Below, in pieces: positions 47,151 to 55,158 of a stretch of 64,000 nt of DNA (position 1 is its first letter; every line of letters begins with the position of its first letter). A program made the translations under genes and the position numbers. Under the pieces are notes generated by a model, which was given only the letters and a program-made list of their open reading frames with translations, was not told the DNA's origin and searched no databases. The DNA comes from Solilutibacter tolerans (GTDB taxonomy: Bacteria; Pseudomonadota; Gammaproteobacteria; Xanthomonadales; Xanthomonadaceae). The stretch spans positions 310,001 through 374,000 of the forward strand of contig NZ_FTLW01000002.1 of NCBI RefSeq assembly GCF_900155935.1. Reading direction: 5' to 3'.

Positions 47151-47743
47151 CGATAGCGCCTGACCGCGAAGAATTTGGCGATGCCGTAGAACAGCATGAG
47201 CAGCGGGAAGACCCAGATCATCACCGCGCCCGCGTCGAGGGAGATCACCTTGGCTTGCTGCAGCAAGCCGCCCGCAAAGTAGAGAAGCGACACCAACAAG
47301 GCAGAGATTCCGATGGCCTCGATCTCGATGCGACGTTGCAACTCGTCGGTTTCTCGCAGGTAGCGCAGGCCTATGCGAAGTAGAAAAGCCAAAGGCACGA
47401 CCGGCAGCAAGGCCACCAACGCTCGCAACGGTATCGGTTCGACCCCGCGCTTGATCATCCAGCCAGAGAAAAACAAGATCAGCGAATAGCCGATCAGAAT
47501 CGGCCACATGGCGCGGAGATAACGACGGCCGGCGGGGTGCGCATATTCCTCGTCGCAGTACTCACGCCACCAGCGCGGCATCAGCATCATCAACACGCCG
47601 GCCAGGAGATAGCCCACGCCGATCCCGAACCACATGCCGACCAGCTCGCCCTTCCAGTGCCAAGCGAAATGGCCTAGTCCACCCAGCAGCCAGGCACCCA
47701 GACCGATGCTGACGAAGATCCAGGTGATGCGGCGCATTGTCAT
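47147..47743 (-). CDS. Polytopic membrane protein, XRE-associated
   Basis: A 198-aa inner-membrane protein with about six hydrophobic helices in pairs (about 5-25, 33-55, 80-95, 105-125, 143-163, 170-190). A charged segment RYLRETDELQRRIEIEAIG before helix five resembles the DUF2178-type partner proteins of small XRE regulators. Its ends overlap both neighbours by four bases, so the small membrane protein, this protein and the regulator are made together. It may sense the envelope and hold the regulator, which is speculation. Confidence 0.8.
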   Translation of the reverse strand: MTMRRITWIFVSIGLGAWLLGGLGHFAWHWKGELVGMWFGIGVGYLLAGVLMMLMPRWWREYCDEEYAHPAGRRYLRAMWPILIGYSLILFFSGWMIKRGVEPIPLRALVALLPVVPLAFLLRIGLRYLRETDELQRRIEIEAIGISALLVSLLYFAGGLLQQAKVISLDAGAVMIWVFPLLMLFYGIAKFFAVRRYR

Positions 47744-47952
47744 GGAGCGCCATCCTTGTCGTCATCGGTGTCGCGGGCAGCCGCCTCGTCCTTCTTGCCC
47801 TGGGCAATGGAGGACAGGCCAATGACGAAGAACGCGATCCCGATGTTTAGAAAAGCCATGTTCCCGCTGATGCCAAGGACGAAAAAAGTAAAGCCGACGG
47901 CCAAGAATGCGCCGCCGGTGCCAGCCAGCTGCTTGCGCTTGTCGTTGCTCAT
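47740..47952 (-). CDS. Small two-helix membrane protein
   Basis: A 70-aa protein starting at the ATG after GAGGTGCAGC. A basic N-terminus (MSNDKRKQLAGTGG) precedes two close hydrophobic helices (about 13-30 and 33-47), followed by an acidic tail (AARDTDDDKDGAP). First gene of the operon under the double palindrome. No family was recognised. Confidence 0.75.
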   Translation of the reverse strand: MSNDKRKQLAGTGGAFLAVGFTFFVLGISGNMAFLNIGIAFFVIGLSSIAQGKKDEAAARDTDDDKDGAP

Positions 47953-47963
47953 GCTGCACCTCG

Positions 47964-47981
47964 TGTCAAGGAAGCTTGACA
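47964..47981. promoter_or_regulatory. Operator palindrome 1 of the XRE cluster
   Basis: TGTCAAG-GAAG-CTTGACA, perfect 7-bp arms around a 4-base spacer. It covers the predicted transcription start (near 47978) of the leftward operon, a repressor-like position. Confidence 0.75.
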
Positions 47982-47984
47982 TCG

Positions 47985-48013
47985 AGACTAAGCGCACCGG
48001 TTTGCGCTGTCAA
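47985..48013 (-). promoter_or_regulatory. Promoter of the XRE cluster
   Basis: On the minus strand TTGACA (48013-48008) and TAGTCT (47990-47985) are 17 bases apart. The -35 is part of operator 2 and the start point falls in operator 1. The leader to the ATG at 47952 is about 26 bases. Confidence 0.6.
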
Positions 48014-48025
48014 GCATCCTTGACA
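48008..48025. promoter_or_regulatory. Operator palindrome 2 of the XRE cluster
   Basis: TGTCAAG-CATC-CTTGACA has the same arms as operator 1. The two centres are 44 bases apart, about four helical turns. It includes the -35 element of the leftward promoter. Confidence 0.75.
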
Positions 48026-48050
48026 GCGTGTGCCCCCGACGCAATCGCGC

Positions 48051-48815
48051 TTACTTCAAGCTGACGTATTTCTCGCGGCGAATGTTCTTCATCGGCAGGC
48101 CAAAGCCTTTCAGCGCCTCGACACAGGCATCGACCATATTGGGGTTGCCGCACATGTAGGCGATATCGCGCTCCGGATCTGGGGCCAATGCTTCGAGGAA
48201 ATTCTGCACGTAGCCATGGCGTGGTTCTGCGCCGTTGCCGCAGATGTCGGCATCCGGCTGGATGCGCGAGAAGCAGGGGATATAGCGGAAACGATCACCG
48301 TGTCGTGATGCGAAATCGGCAAATTCGTCGGCAAACAGCAGATCCTCGGCAGTGCGCACGCCGTGCATCAGCACGATATCGACCGGGCGTTCGGCCATCA
48401 TTTTTTCGATGTCTGGCAGCATCGAACGGTAGCTGGCGACACCGGTGCCGGTCGCAATCAACAGGTAGCGCCCATTGGTGTCGTCGGGTTTCAGGGTGAA
48501 GAGGCCAAGTGGCCCACTGGCCTCTAGGCAATCACCGATCGCCATGCCCTCAAACAAGGCCGTCGCCGCGCCCCCCGGTACGCGACTGGCGATGAATTCC
48601 ACGGGCTCGCCCGGGCCCATATGGTGGTCATGGCGGGTGGCGCAGGAATAGCTGCGGCGCGCCGTGGTGCCATCGGCCAAAGGGAAGTGGATCTGGATGA
48701 ATTGGCCTGGGGTGTAATCGAGCGAGCCGCCATCGTCACGGACGAAGTTCAGGTGCAGGACAGAGGGCGTGGCCAGCTGGCGCGAGGTCAGGCGAATCGG
48801 GAAGAACTTGGACAT
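48051..48815 (-). CDS. fpr: Ferredoxin-NADP reductase
   Basis: A 254-aa cytosolic flavoprotein moving electrons between NADPH and ferredoxin or flavodoxin. FAD site RRSYSCATR, then GPLGLFTL and the NADP-binding LLIATGTGVASYRSML; the C-terminal YMCGNPNMVDACVEAL and the end REKYVSLK are typical of bacterial Fpr. The ATG at 48815 was chosen because the upstream open frame codes for an unrelated tail. It stands alone upstream of the XRE cluster. Confidence 0.92.
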   Translation of the reverse strand: MSKFFPIRLTSRQLATPSVLHLNFVRDDGGSLDYTPGQFIQIHFPLADGTTARRSYSCATRHDHHMGPGEPVEFIASRVPGGAATALFEGMAIGDCLEASGPLGLFTLKPDDTNGRYLLIATGTGVASYRSMLPDIEKMMAERPVDIVLMHGVRTAEDLLFADEFADFASRHGDRFRYIPCFSRIQPDADICGNGAEPRHGYVQNFLEALAPDPERDIAYMCGNPNMVDACVEALKGFGLPMKNIRREKYVSLK

Positions 48816-48896
48816 GCGAGGCGGCGCCGGTTGTGACCCGGGGCCGATGCGTCTGGAGCGGGCCCATATACTAGCGTTTTGGCCGACGGCTCCCCC

Positions 48897-49862
48897 ATGA
48901 CCGCATTCGACCCCAGCGTGCCTGCACTGTCCGTGCAGGGACTGCAGAAAACCTATGACAACGGCGTCGAGGCGCTCAAAGGCGTTTCCCTGGAAGTCGC
49001 CCCGGGTGATTTTTACGCGCTGCTGGGCCCGAATGGTGCAGGCAAATCGACGCTGATCGGCATCGTCAGCTCGCTGGTGAACAAGACGGCGGGCACGGTG
49101 CAGGTCTGCGGCATCGACATCGATGCGGACCGCAGTGCGGCCATGCGCCAGCTGGGCCTGGTGCCGCAAGAAATCAACTTCAACATGTTCGAGAAGCCGA
49201 TCGACATCTGCGTGAACTACGCGGGCTTCTACGGTATCCCGCGCGAGGTGGCGCTCACGCGCGCCGAAGCGGTGCTGCGTGATGCGCAGTTGTGGGAGAA
49301 GGCGAACGTGATGAGCCGCACGCTATCGGGCGGCATGAAGCGGCGCCTGATGATCGCCCGCGCGATGATGACCGAGCCGCGTTTATTGATCCTGGACGAG
49401 CCGACCGCGGGCGTCGACATCGAGATCCGTCGCGGCATGTGGCAGACGCTCAAGAAGATCAACGCCGAAGGCACCACGATCATCCTCACCACGCATTATC
49501 TGGAAGAAGCCGAGGCGCTGTGCCGCAATCTGGCGATCATCGATCACGGTCGTATCGTCGCCGAAGGCTCGATGAAGTCGATGCTGGCCAGGCTCGATGT
49601 CGAGGGCTTCCTGTTCGATGTCGAAGGCGAGCTGCCCGCGCAATTACCTGAAATCGAAGGCGCGACGCTGATCGCACTGGATGGTCACACGCTGGATGTC
49701 GACATGCCGCGCGCGATGGATCTCAACCGCGTGTTCGATGCGTTTGATGCGTCGGGCATCCGCGTGCGCTCCATGCGCACCAAGTCCAATCGCTTGGAGG
49801 AGCTATTCGTGCGCATGATTTCAGCGCCGCAGGAAGCAGGCCACGCGGAGGTGCGCGTATGA
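48897..49862 (+). CDS. ABC transporter ATP-binding protein, YadG type
   Basis: A 321-aa cytosolic ATPase: Walker A GPNGAGKSTLIGIVSSL, signature LSGGMKRRLMIARAMM, Walker B LLILDEPTAGVD, and switch histidine LTTHYLEEAEAL. The ATG at 48897 is preferred over an upstream non-ATG codon. It overlaps the permease gene (ATGA). YadGH-type exporters of proteobacteria have no settled substrate. Confidence 0.92.
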   Translation: MTAFDPSVPALSVQGLQKTYDNGVEALKGVSLEVAPGDFYALLGPNGAGKSTLIGIVSSLVNKTAGTVQVCGIDIDADRSAAMRQLGLVPQEINFNMFEKPIDICVNYAGFYGIPREVALTRAEAVLRDAQLWEKANVMSRTLSGGMKRRLMIARAMMTEPRLLILDEPTAGVDIEIRRGMWQTLKKINAEGTTIILTTHYLEEAEALCRNLAIIDHGRIVAEGSMKSMLARLDVEGFLFDVEGELPAQLPEIEGATLIALDGHTLDVDMPRAMDLNRVFDAFDASGIRVRSMRTKSNRLEELFVRMISAPQEAGHAEVRV

Positions 49863-50629
49863 GCAATCCCAATCTCATCGCACTCGGCACGATCATCCGC
49901 CGCGAAGTGATGCGAATCCTGCGCATCTGGCCGCAGACGTTGGTGCCACCGGCGATCACGATGACGCTGTACTTCCTGATCTTTGGTGGGCTGATCGGCT
50001 CACGCGTCGGGCAGATGGATGGCGTCGACTACATGGCTTTCATCGTGCCCGGCCTGGTGATGATGAGCGTGATCCAGAACAGCTACGGCAACATCAGTTC
50101 GAGCTTTTTCGGCGCAAAGTTCGGCCGCCATATCGAAGAGCTGATGGTCAGCCCGATGCCGAACTGGGTGATCCTGACCGGTTATGTCGCGGGCGCGGTG
50201 CTGCGCGGGCTGTTGGTTGGCGCGATTGTGATGGCGATCGCCATGTTGTTCACCCCAGTGCGGATGCCGCATCCCTTCATCACCATTGCCTCCGTCGTGC
50301 TGGGCGCGACGATCTTCTCGCTGGCCGGTTTCGTCAACGCGGTCTATGCGAAGAAGTTTGACGACATCACCATCGTCCCCACTTTCATCCTCACCCCGCT
50401 CACTTACTTGGGCGGCGTGTTCTATTCGGTACAGCTGCTGCCGGCCTGGGCGCAGGCGGCGACACACCTCAATCCGATCTTCTACATGGTCAACGCCTTC
50501 CGCTACGGCTTGCTCGGCACCTCGGATGTGCCGGTATGGACGGCATTCGCGTTGATGTTGGTGTTCGTCGCGGCGCTGGGCGCACTGGGCCTGTGGCTGC
50601 TTAAGCGCGGCATCGGTATGCGTAGCTGA
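49859..50629 (+). CDS. ABC-2 type transporter permease, YadH type
   Basis: A 256-aa inner-membrane protein with six hydrophobic helices. MRILRIWPQTLVPPAITMTL near the N-terminus and LTPLTYLGGVFYSVQLLP are the characteristic ABC-2 segments. Pairs with the overlapping ATPase gene to form an exporter. The next gene begins 62 bases later. Confidence 0.92.
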   Translation: MSNPNLIALGTIIRREVMRILRIWPQTLVPPAITMTLYFLIFGGLIGSRVGQMDGVDYMAFIVPGLVMMSVIQNSYGNISSSFFGAKFGRHIEELMVSPMPNWVILTGYVAGAVLRGLLVGAIVMAIAMLFTPVRMPHPFITIASVVLGATIFSLAGFVNAVYAKKFDDITIVPTFILTPLTYLGGVFYSVQLLPAWAQAATHLNPIFYMVNAFRYGLLGTSDVPVWTAFALMLVFVAALGALGLWLLKRGIGMRS

Positions 50630-50691
50630 ACCGCAATCCCATGGGTGGAACAGATTGTTACACTCCGGGCTCCCCCGAATGGAGTTCCCCC

Positions 50692-51168
50692 ATGCGCTTG
50701 CTTCGCCCCTTGTTGTTGTTATGCCCGGTTCTGTTGGTGGTTGCGTGTTCGCGCCCTGATAGCGCTTCGCCTGAACCTGCCGCGAGTGCGACTGAGACGG
50801 CCGCCGCCGCCGAGCCCCAAGCGGCCACACCTGCCGCCGCTGTCGGGATGGCCGAAGGCAGCATGGTGTCCATGGCAGGCTCCATGGCAGCGATGGCGGA
50901 GTTCTGTGGCTTGGCGGGCCAGCAAACGCGCGCGCAGACCTTGGTCAATCTTGATAAGCAAATGAAGGCCAAGGGCCTATCTACATCAGAGATCGAACGC
51001 CTTTTTGATGAGGGCTACGCCTCGACCAAGGCCAAGGCGGCCAGCGACCCGGCCAAGGCGCAGGCCGATTGCGGGCCGTTGAAGCAAATGGCCGACCCAG
51101 AAGAAATTAAGAAGTGGCAAAAAGCCGCGGAAGAAATGGAAGCCAAGGCCAAAGCGATGGGTGTCTAA
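50692..51168 (+). CDS. Small lipoprotein of unknown function
   Basis: A 158-aa protein with a lipobox (LLVVACSR) in a signal peptide, an Ala/Glu/Pro-rich linker, and a helical C-terminal part with repeated KAKA segments (EEMEAKAKAMGV). Two cysteines (EFCGLAG and QADCGPL) could pair. Start chosen after GGAGTTCCCCC. No family was recognised. Confidence 0.8.
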   Translation: MRLLRPLLLLCPVLLVVACSRPDSASPEPAASATETAAAAEPQAATPAAAVGMAEGSMVSMAGSMAAMAEFCGLAGQQTRAQTLVNLDKQMKAKGLSTSEIERLFDEGYASTKAKAASDPAKAQADCGPLKQMADPEEIKKWQKAAEEMEAKAKAMGV

Positions 51169-51253
51169 TCCCCAGACGTTTGATAGCTGACAACCAAGGA
51201 TCGATCACCTGGCCGCGCGCCGGGTGATCTCCTCTCTCATTTCAGGAGCAAAT

Positions 51254-52255
51254 ATGATTCGTGCCCGCATCGTTATCGCCCCCATGCTTGTCGTGGCCTT
51301 GATGGCCGGCTGCAAGAAGAAGGAGGCGGCGCCGGAAAATCCGGGGACTGACACTGCCAACACGGCAACTGCGCCGGGCGCTGCCGAGAAAGCAGAAGAA
51401 TTCGACATCAACCAATATCCGGTTTCGGAAGTTGGGCTGGGCGACTTCCCTTACATCACACTGCCAAGCGGCTACAGCAACAAGGGTTTCGGCCAGACCA
51501 ACAAGACGTTCGCACGCTTCCCGTTTTGGGTAAATGGCAAGACACATTGGGTTGAAGGCAAGTTTCATGGCGAAGTCTTTGCCGCGGAAGCGGGGCACGA
51601 TGGCTCCGAGTTTGAGGTGAAGCGCAACTTCGACGAGTTGGTGAAGCAGATGGGCGGCGTCAAGGTGTCGGAAGGGCGTGTGCCGACCGAGACGATTAAG
51701 GAATGGGGCGATGAGATTACCCAAGGCTTCATAGACGGCCTGGGCAATGTGTATAGCGCCCCGGCGACCACGTATCTGGTGCGCCGCAATGACGGCAACA
51801 TCTGGATCCATCTGGTCGCCGATAACGTCAACTATGCCTATGTCATCGGGCAAGAGAAGGCGTTCCAGCAAACCGCTGGGCTCGTGCCGGCCTCGGAGTT
51901 GAAGAAGCAAATTGATAGTGCAGGCAAGGTGGCGCTGCAGGTCAATTTCGCCACCGACAAGACCGACATCCTGCCGGACTCCATGCCGCAGATCGAGCAG
52001 GTGGTCGCGTTGTTGAAGGAAGATCCCGCGCTCAAGCTGGCGGTCAATGGGCATACCGACAATTCGGGGGACAAGGCGCACAACCAGTCGCTATCCGAAG
52101 GGCGGGCGAAGGCTGTAGTTGCGGCCCTGCAACAGGCAGGCATCGATGCGTCCCGACTTCAGGCCAGCGGGATGGGGGACACCCAGCCGGTAGCTGACAA
52201 CGCCACCGAGGAAGGCAAGGCCAAGAATCGGCGTGTGGAGCTGATCAAGCAGTAG
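51254..52255 (+). CDS. OmpA-family lipoprotein
   Basis: A 333-aa envelope protein. The ATG follows AGGAGCAAAT; the lipobox is ALMAGCKK. The middle part (about 55-215) is of unknown type, and the C-terminal OmpA domain (about 225-333) shows VNFATDKTDILPDSM, LAVNGHTDNSGDKAHNQSLS and KNRRVELIKQ, which bind peptidoglycan. It probably ties the outer membrane to the wall. Confidence 0.9.
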   Translation: MIRARIVIAPMLVVALMAGCKKKEAAPENPGTDTANTATAPGAAEKAEEFDINQYPVSEVGLGDFPYITLPSGYSNKGFGQTNKTFARFPFWVNGKTHWVEGKFHGEVFAAEAGHDGSEFEVKRNFDELVKQMGGVKVSEGRVPTETIKEWGDEITQGFIDGLGNVYSAPATTYLVRRNDGNIWIHLVADNVNYAYVIGQEKAFQQTAGLVPASELKKQIDSAGKVALQVNFATDKTDILPDSMPQIEQVVALLKEDPALKLAVNGHTDNSGDKAHNQSLSEGRAKAVVAALQQAGIDASRLQASGMGDTQPVADNATEEGKAKNRRVELIKQ

Positions 52256-52298
52256 ATTAAAAACCTTTGAGTTTCCCTAACTCATTGATTTTGAAGGG

Positions 52299-52314
52299 TG
52301 GCATGGATTTTGCG
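52299..52314 (+). promoter_or_regulatory. Sigma54-like promoter of the Tad locus
   Basis: TGGCATGGATTTTGCG has GG and GC with ten bases between and matches TGGCACG-N4-TTGC with one change. Start of transcription is predicted near 52325, giving a leader of about 138 bases before the pilin ATG at 52463. Confidence 0.6.
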
Positions 52315-52327
52315 ATAAGAGAATCAA

Positions 52328-52350
52328 AAATGGAACAATATGTTCCATTT
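52328..52350. promoter_or_regulatory. Perfect 10-bp-arm palindrome upstream of the pilin gene
   Basis: Arms AAATGGAACA and TGTTCCATTT flank the spacer ATA. It begins about 3 bases after the predicted sigma54 start, so it could be a repressor operator or an RNA hairpin in the leader. Confidence 0.65.
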
Positions 52351-52462
52351 GCGAAATAAAATGCTTGAACTGTCACAAAAAGCTGGTTAGCTTCGAATCC
52401 TGCGCGGAGTTTCCCCCGAAATCCGCGCGGATTACCCAGCCACTGCTCCGTGAGGTTCAATC

Positions 52463-52747
52463 ATGAAGATTCAAAATCGCAACATCGGTGCCCGTCGCCA
52501 ACGCGGCCAAGGCATGACCGAATACATCATCATCGTCGCCCTGATCGCTATTGCGGCCATCGGCGTCTTCACCGCTTTTGGCGGCACCATCCGCGCACAG
52601 ATGTCGGGCATGGCGCAAGAGCTGGCGGGTGAGACATCCAAGACCCAGCAGCAGATCAACCGCGCCAAGAACCAGGCGGGCGAAGCCCAGAGCCAGTCGG
52701 ACGCCAAGAAGGGCTTGAACTCCTACAACGGCAACGAAGCCAAGTAA
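52463..52747 (+). CDS. flp: Flp-type pilin
   Basis: A 94-aa prepilin of the Tad system. A basic leader (about 1-16) ends in GQG, followed by the class IVb signature MTEYIIIVALIAIAAIGVFT, with the usual Glu at +4 or +5. The C-terminal half is hydrophilic and rich in Gln, Lys and Asn (KTQQQINRAKNQAGEAQSQS), longer than in many Flp pilins. Upstream are a sigma54-like promoter and a palindrome, and downstream a GNRA-capped hairpin, as expected for a highly expressed subunit gene. Confidence 0.88.
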   Translation: MKIQNRNIGARRQRGQGMTEYIIIVALIAIAAIGVFTAFGGTIRAQMSGMAQELAGETSKTQQQINRAKNQAGEAQSQSDAKKGLNSYNGNEAK

Positions 52748-52763
52748 TTTGGTGGTTTTACGG

Positions 52764-52785
52764 GGTGGGCAAGCGATTGCCCGCC
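52764..52785 (+). promoter_or_regulatory. GNRA-capped stem-loop after the pilin gene
   Basis: Arms 52764-52772 and 52777-52785 form a 9-bp stem with one wobble pair closed by a GCGA tetraloop. No U tract follows. It may protect pilin mRNA or reduce read-through into the assembly genes. Confidence 0.5.
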
Positions 52786-52822
52786 TCGGTCTATCTCAAG
52801 CCTTTCCCCCGAGGCCAGAAAG

Positions 52823-54289
52823 ATGCTTTCCATACCCCGCTCCCCCCGGCAGCAAGGCCAGGCCCTGCCGCTGACCCTCATTTTCCTGCTGGTGCTGTGC
52901 GTCGGATTGATGGTGACGTTCAACACCGGGCAAGTGGTCAACAAGAAGGTCGAGTTGACCAATGCCGCCGATGCCGCTGCGTATAGCGTGGCGGTCGAGC
53001 AAGCGCGCGCCTGGAATCTAGCCGCGTACATGAATCGAGGACGCATCGCCAACGAAGTGGCGGTCGCCCAGCTGGTCAGCCTGAATTCCTGGATGACCCA
53101 AATCAACGTTTCGGCCAAGATGACCGAGACCTACTCGAACATCTTGTCGGCAGTTCCGTACGTTGGCTTCATCTTCAAGGCTGTTGCGCAAATCGCGAAA
53201 GCCGCCGATCAAATCATGCGGCCTATCCGCACAGGCTTGCGTGAGGCTAGCGGGCCGGCGATCGGCTTGATCGATCAAGTACTAAATCAGAGCTATGCAC
53301 AGGTGGCCGAGCTCGCGATCGAACAGGCGAGCACAGCCGGCGCAATGAAGGTTGCGCATGATGTGGTCGATGCGAACTCCCCCAACGCGAAAGTCACCGC
53401 GCTGTCGTACGCCAACCTGGTTCGACAGATGGAGCAAGCCCGTAGCGAATACCTGCAGCAGTTCAACGTGCCCAAAGGGCGCTCCAGCGGTTCGGTAGGC
53501 GGAGACCGTTATAGAAACCTGGTGATGGAATCGCGCGACAAGTTCACGGTTGATCGGCGCGATGATGCCAAGCTTTTCATCATAGGTTTCGAAGCCAACG
53601 GTGGCACCGACATGGTGGACTACAACCGCTGGTCTGCCGTAGACACCAACAATTTCGTGGTCGACATCTGGCTGCTTGAGTTGGATTTGCCACTGGGATG
53701 GGCGGGCGCGCAGGCTGCGCCCAACCGAAACAAACGATTCTTCGCCGGGATGGGAAATGGCCGTGGTTGGTATTCGGATTACCAACGCAAGCGTCTTAAG
53801 GCATACAACGGCCTCTCACCCTGGGAAATGACATCGCAGATGGCGGAGTCGGACCCGGGCGGCAGCATGGTGGGCGGCAAACGGAACCATGCGTTCTTTA
53901 CCCAATACAAGAACGGCATCGCGCACCAGTATCACGACGTTAAGGATGGCAAGGCACGCACACCAGAAGACGGTCCGATCTTCACGGTCGAAGTTGCCAC
54001 CTCGACAAAGGAGACCCGCACCAGCTCCAACATCGGCATGGCCACCGGACGCATGGACGTGACGGAGTCGCCGCCGGGCGACAAGATTAAGGCGTTGTCG
54101 AGTGCACAGATCTATTTCAATCGCCCGCATGATTACAACGGCGGACGCATGTTCAATCGCTATGTTCGTGGCAGGAGTGATGCCCGATATGAAGCGGGCA
54201 GCCTGTTCAGTCCCTACTGGCAAGCGCGGTTGACGGAAACGCCGGCCACTCTGCGCGCCAGCTTCAACGCATTATCGGCTGCGCCATGA
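52823..54289 (+). CDS. TadG-like pilus assembly protein
   Basis: A 488-aa protein with an N-terminal type IV pilin-like segment (GQALPLTLIFLLVLCVGLMV) followed by TNAADAAAYSVAVEQARAWN, the hallmark of TadG/TadE-like proteins. The long remainder is hydrophilic and presumably periplasmic. TadG-like proteins act in pilus assembly or anchoring. Its stop overlaps the next gene (ATGA). Confidence 0.8.
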   Translation: MLSIPRSPRQQGQALPLTLIFLLVLCVGLMVTFNTGQVVNKKVELTNAADAAAYSVAVEQARAWNLAAYMNRGRIANEVAVAQLVSLNSWMTQINVSAKMTETYSNILSAVPYVGFIFKAVAQIAKAADQIMRPIRTGLREASGPAIGLIDQVLNQSYAQVAELAIEQASTAGAMKVAHDVVDANSPNAKVTALSYANLVRQMEQARSEYLQQFNVPKGRSSGSVGGDRYRNLVMESRDKFTVDRRDDAKLFIIGFEANGGTDMVDYNRWSAVDTNNFVVDIWLLELDLPLGWAGAQAAPNRNKRFFAGMGNGRGWYSDYQRKRLKAYNGLSPWEMTSQMAESDPGGSMVGGKRNHAFFTQYKNGIAHQYHDVKDGKARTPEDGPIFTVEVATSTKETRTSSNIGMATGRMDVTESPPGDKIKALSSAQIYFNRPHDYNGGRMFNRYVRGRSDARYEAGSLFSPYWQARLTETPATLRASFNALSAAP

Positions 54290-55158
54290 AGAGCATTGCG
54301 AAATTTCCAGGGCGTGAAGCGGCGAACATAATCCTGCTCGCATTCGTGATGAACATTGCAGTCGCATGTGATGGCGGCGACTTACGTGCCGAGACTGAAA
54401 AGGATAGTGCTCTGCGCAGCGCTGACGAGGACACGTCGGGCAAGCAAGCCTTGAAGTTCGTAGTCCATCGTGAACGCCTTCACGATGGACAGCCGCTCGC
54501 AATCAAGGACTATGAGGCGCGCGTGATTGCCTGCAACGGTGCTGGTTTGCCGGTAAAGGCGCTTTCATCTGATGAACTGGCCAAGGCGGGGAAGCATCAA
54601 AGCGAAGTCTGGACGGATGGTGCGCGTTATCAAATCAGCGACGTGGAGTGGGGCTGGCGCACGCCAAGCCCCGGTAGTCCGGAGACATCCTGCCAGTTTG
54701 AATTTTATGAACATCGTAGAGATACGCAAAGCAACGGCAAAGATGTTCGCGTGCGCAGCAATTTCCCAGGTGAGGCGGAAAGCGAAACGCAACAGGATGC
54801 AGGCGTCCGAATGGCGTTGGCGAGTGAAGATGTGGCTCAAGCGCGAGAAGACAGCCTGGGCATCGGTTGGGCCGCGTTAGGGACAAGCCAAAAAAAGGGG
54901 CAGCCCTGCTCGCGATGGAAAAAAGACGAAACGGAAGTCTGCATGTGGTCAGGCGGGGCGGCATGGGGGATTTCCGAAGCGGCGACTGGCGATGATTGCC
55001 AGCTGGGACAAACGGGCGAAGCCTTTTTAGATGCATTGCCATTGACAGCTTCCAACAGTGTGCAAGCGGGTAGCGGCTGCCGATTGGAAGTGGCGTCGAT
55101 ATCGATAGGCGGGGCTGCGGTCACGCCACCCGACGGCATTGACAAGGAGGGCGAGTGA
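54286..55158 (+). CDS. Tad-locus lipoprotein of unknown function
   Basis: A 290-aa protein. The N-terminal hydrophobic stretch (IILLAFVMNIAVAC) ends in a possible lipobox at C28. About eight cysteines occur in the mature part (for example PCSRWKKDETEVCMW and GDDCQLG), suggesting disulfides. No known domain was recognised. Overlap with the TadG-like gene and the TadE-like gene places it firmly in the Tad operon. Confidence 0.75.
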   Translation: MKSIAKFPGREAANIILLAFVMNIAVACDGGDLRAETEKDSALRSADEDTSGKQALKFVVHRERLHDGQPLAIKDYEARVIACNGAGLPVKALSSDELAKAGKHQSEVWTDGARYQISDVEWGWRTPSPGSPETSCQFEFYEHRRDTQSNGKDVRVRSNFPGEAESETQQDAGVRMALASEDVAQAREDSLGIGWAALGTSQKKGQPCSRWKKDETEVCMWSGGAAWGISEAATGDDCQLGQTGEAFLDALPLTASNSVQAGSGCRLEVASISIGGAAVTPPDGIDKEGE

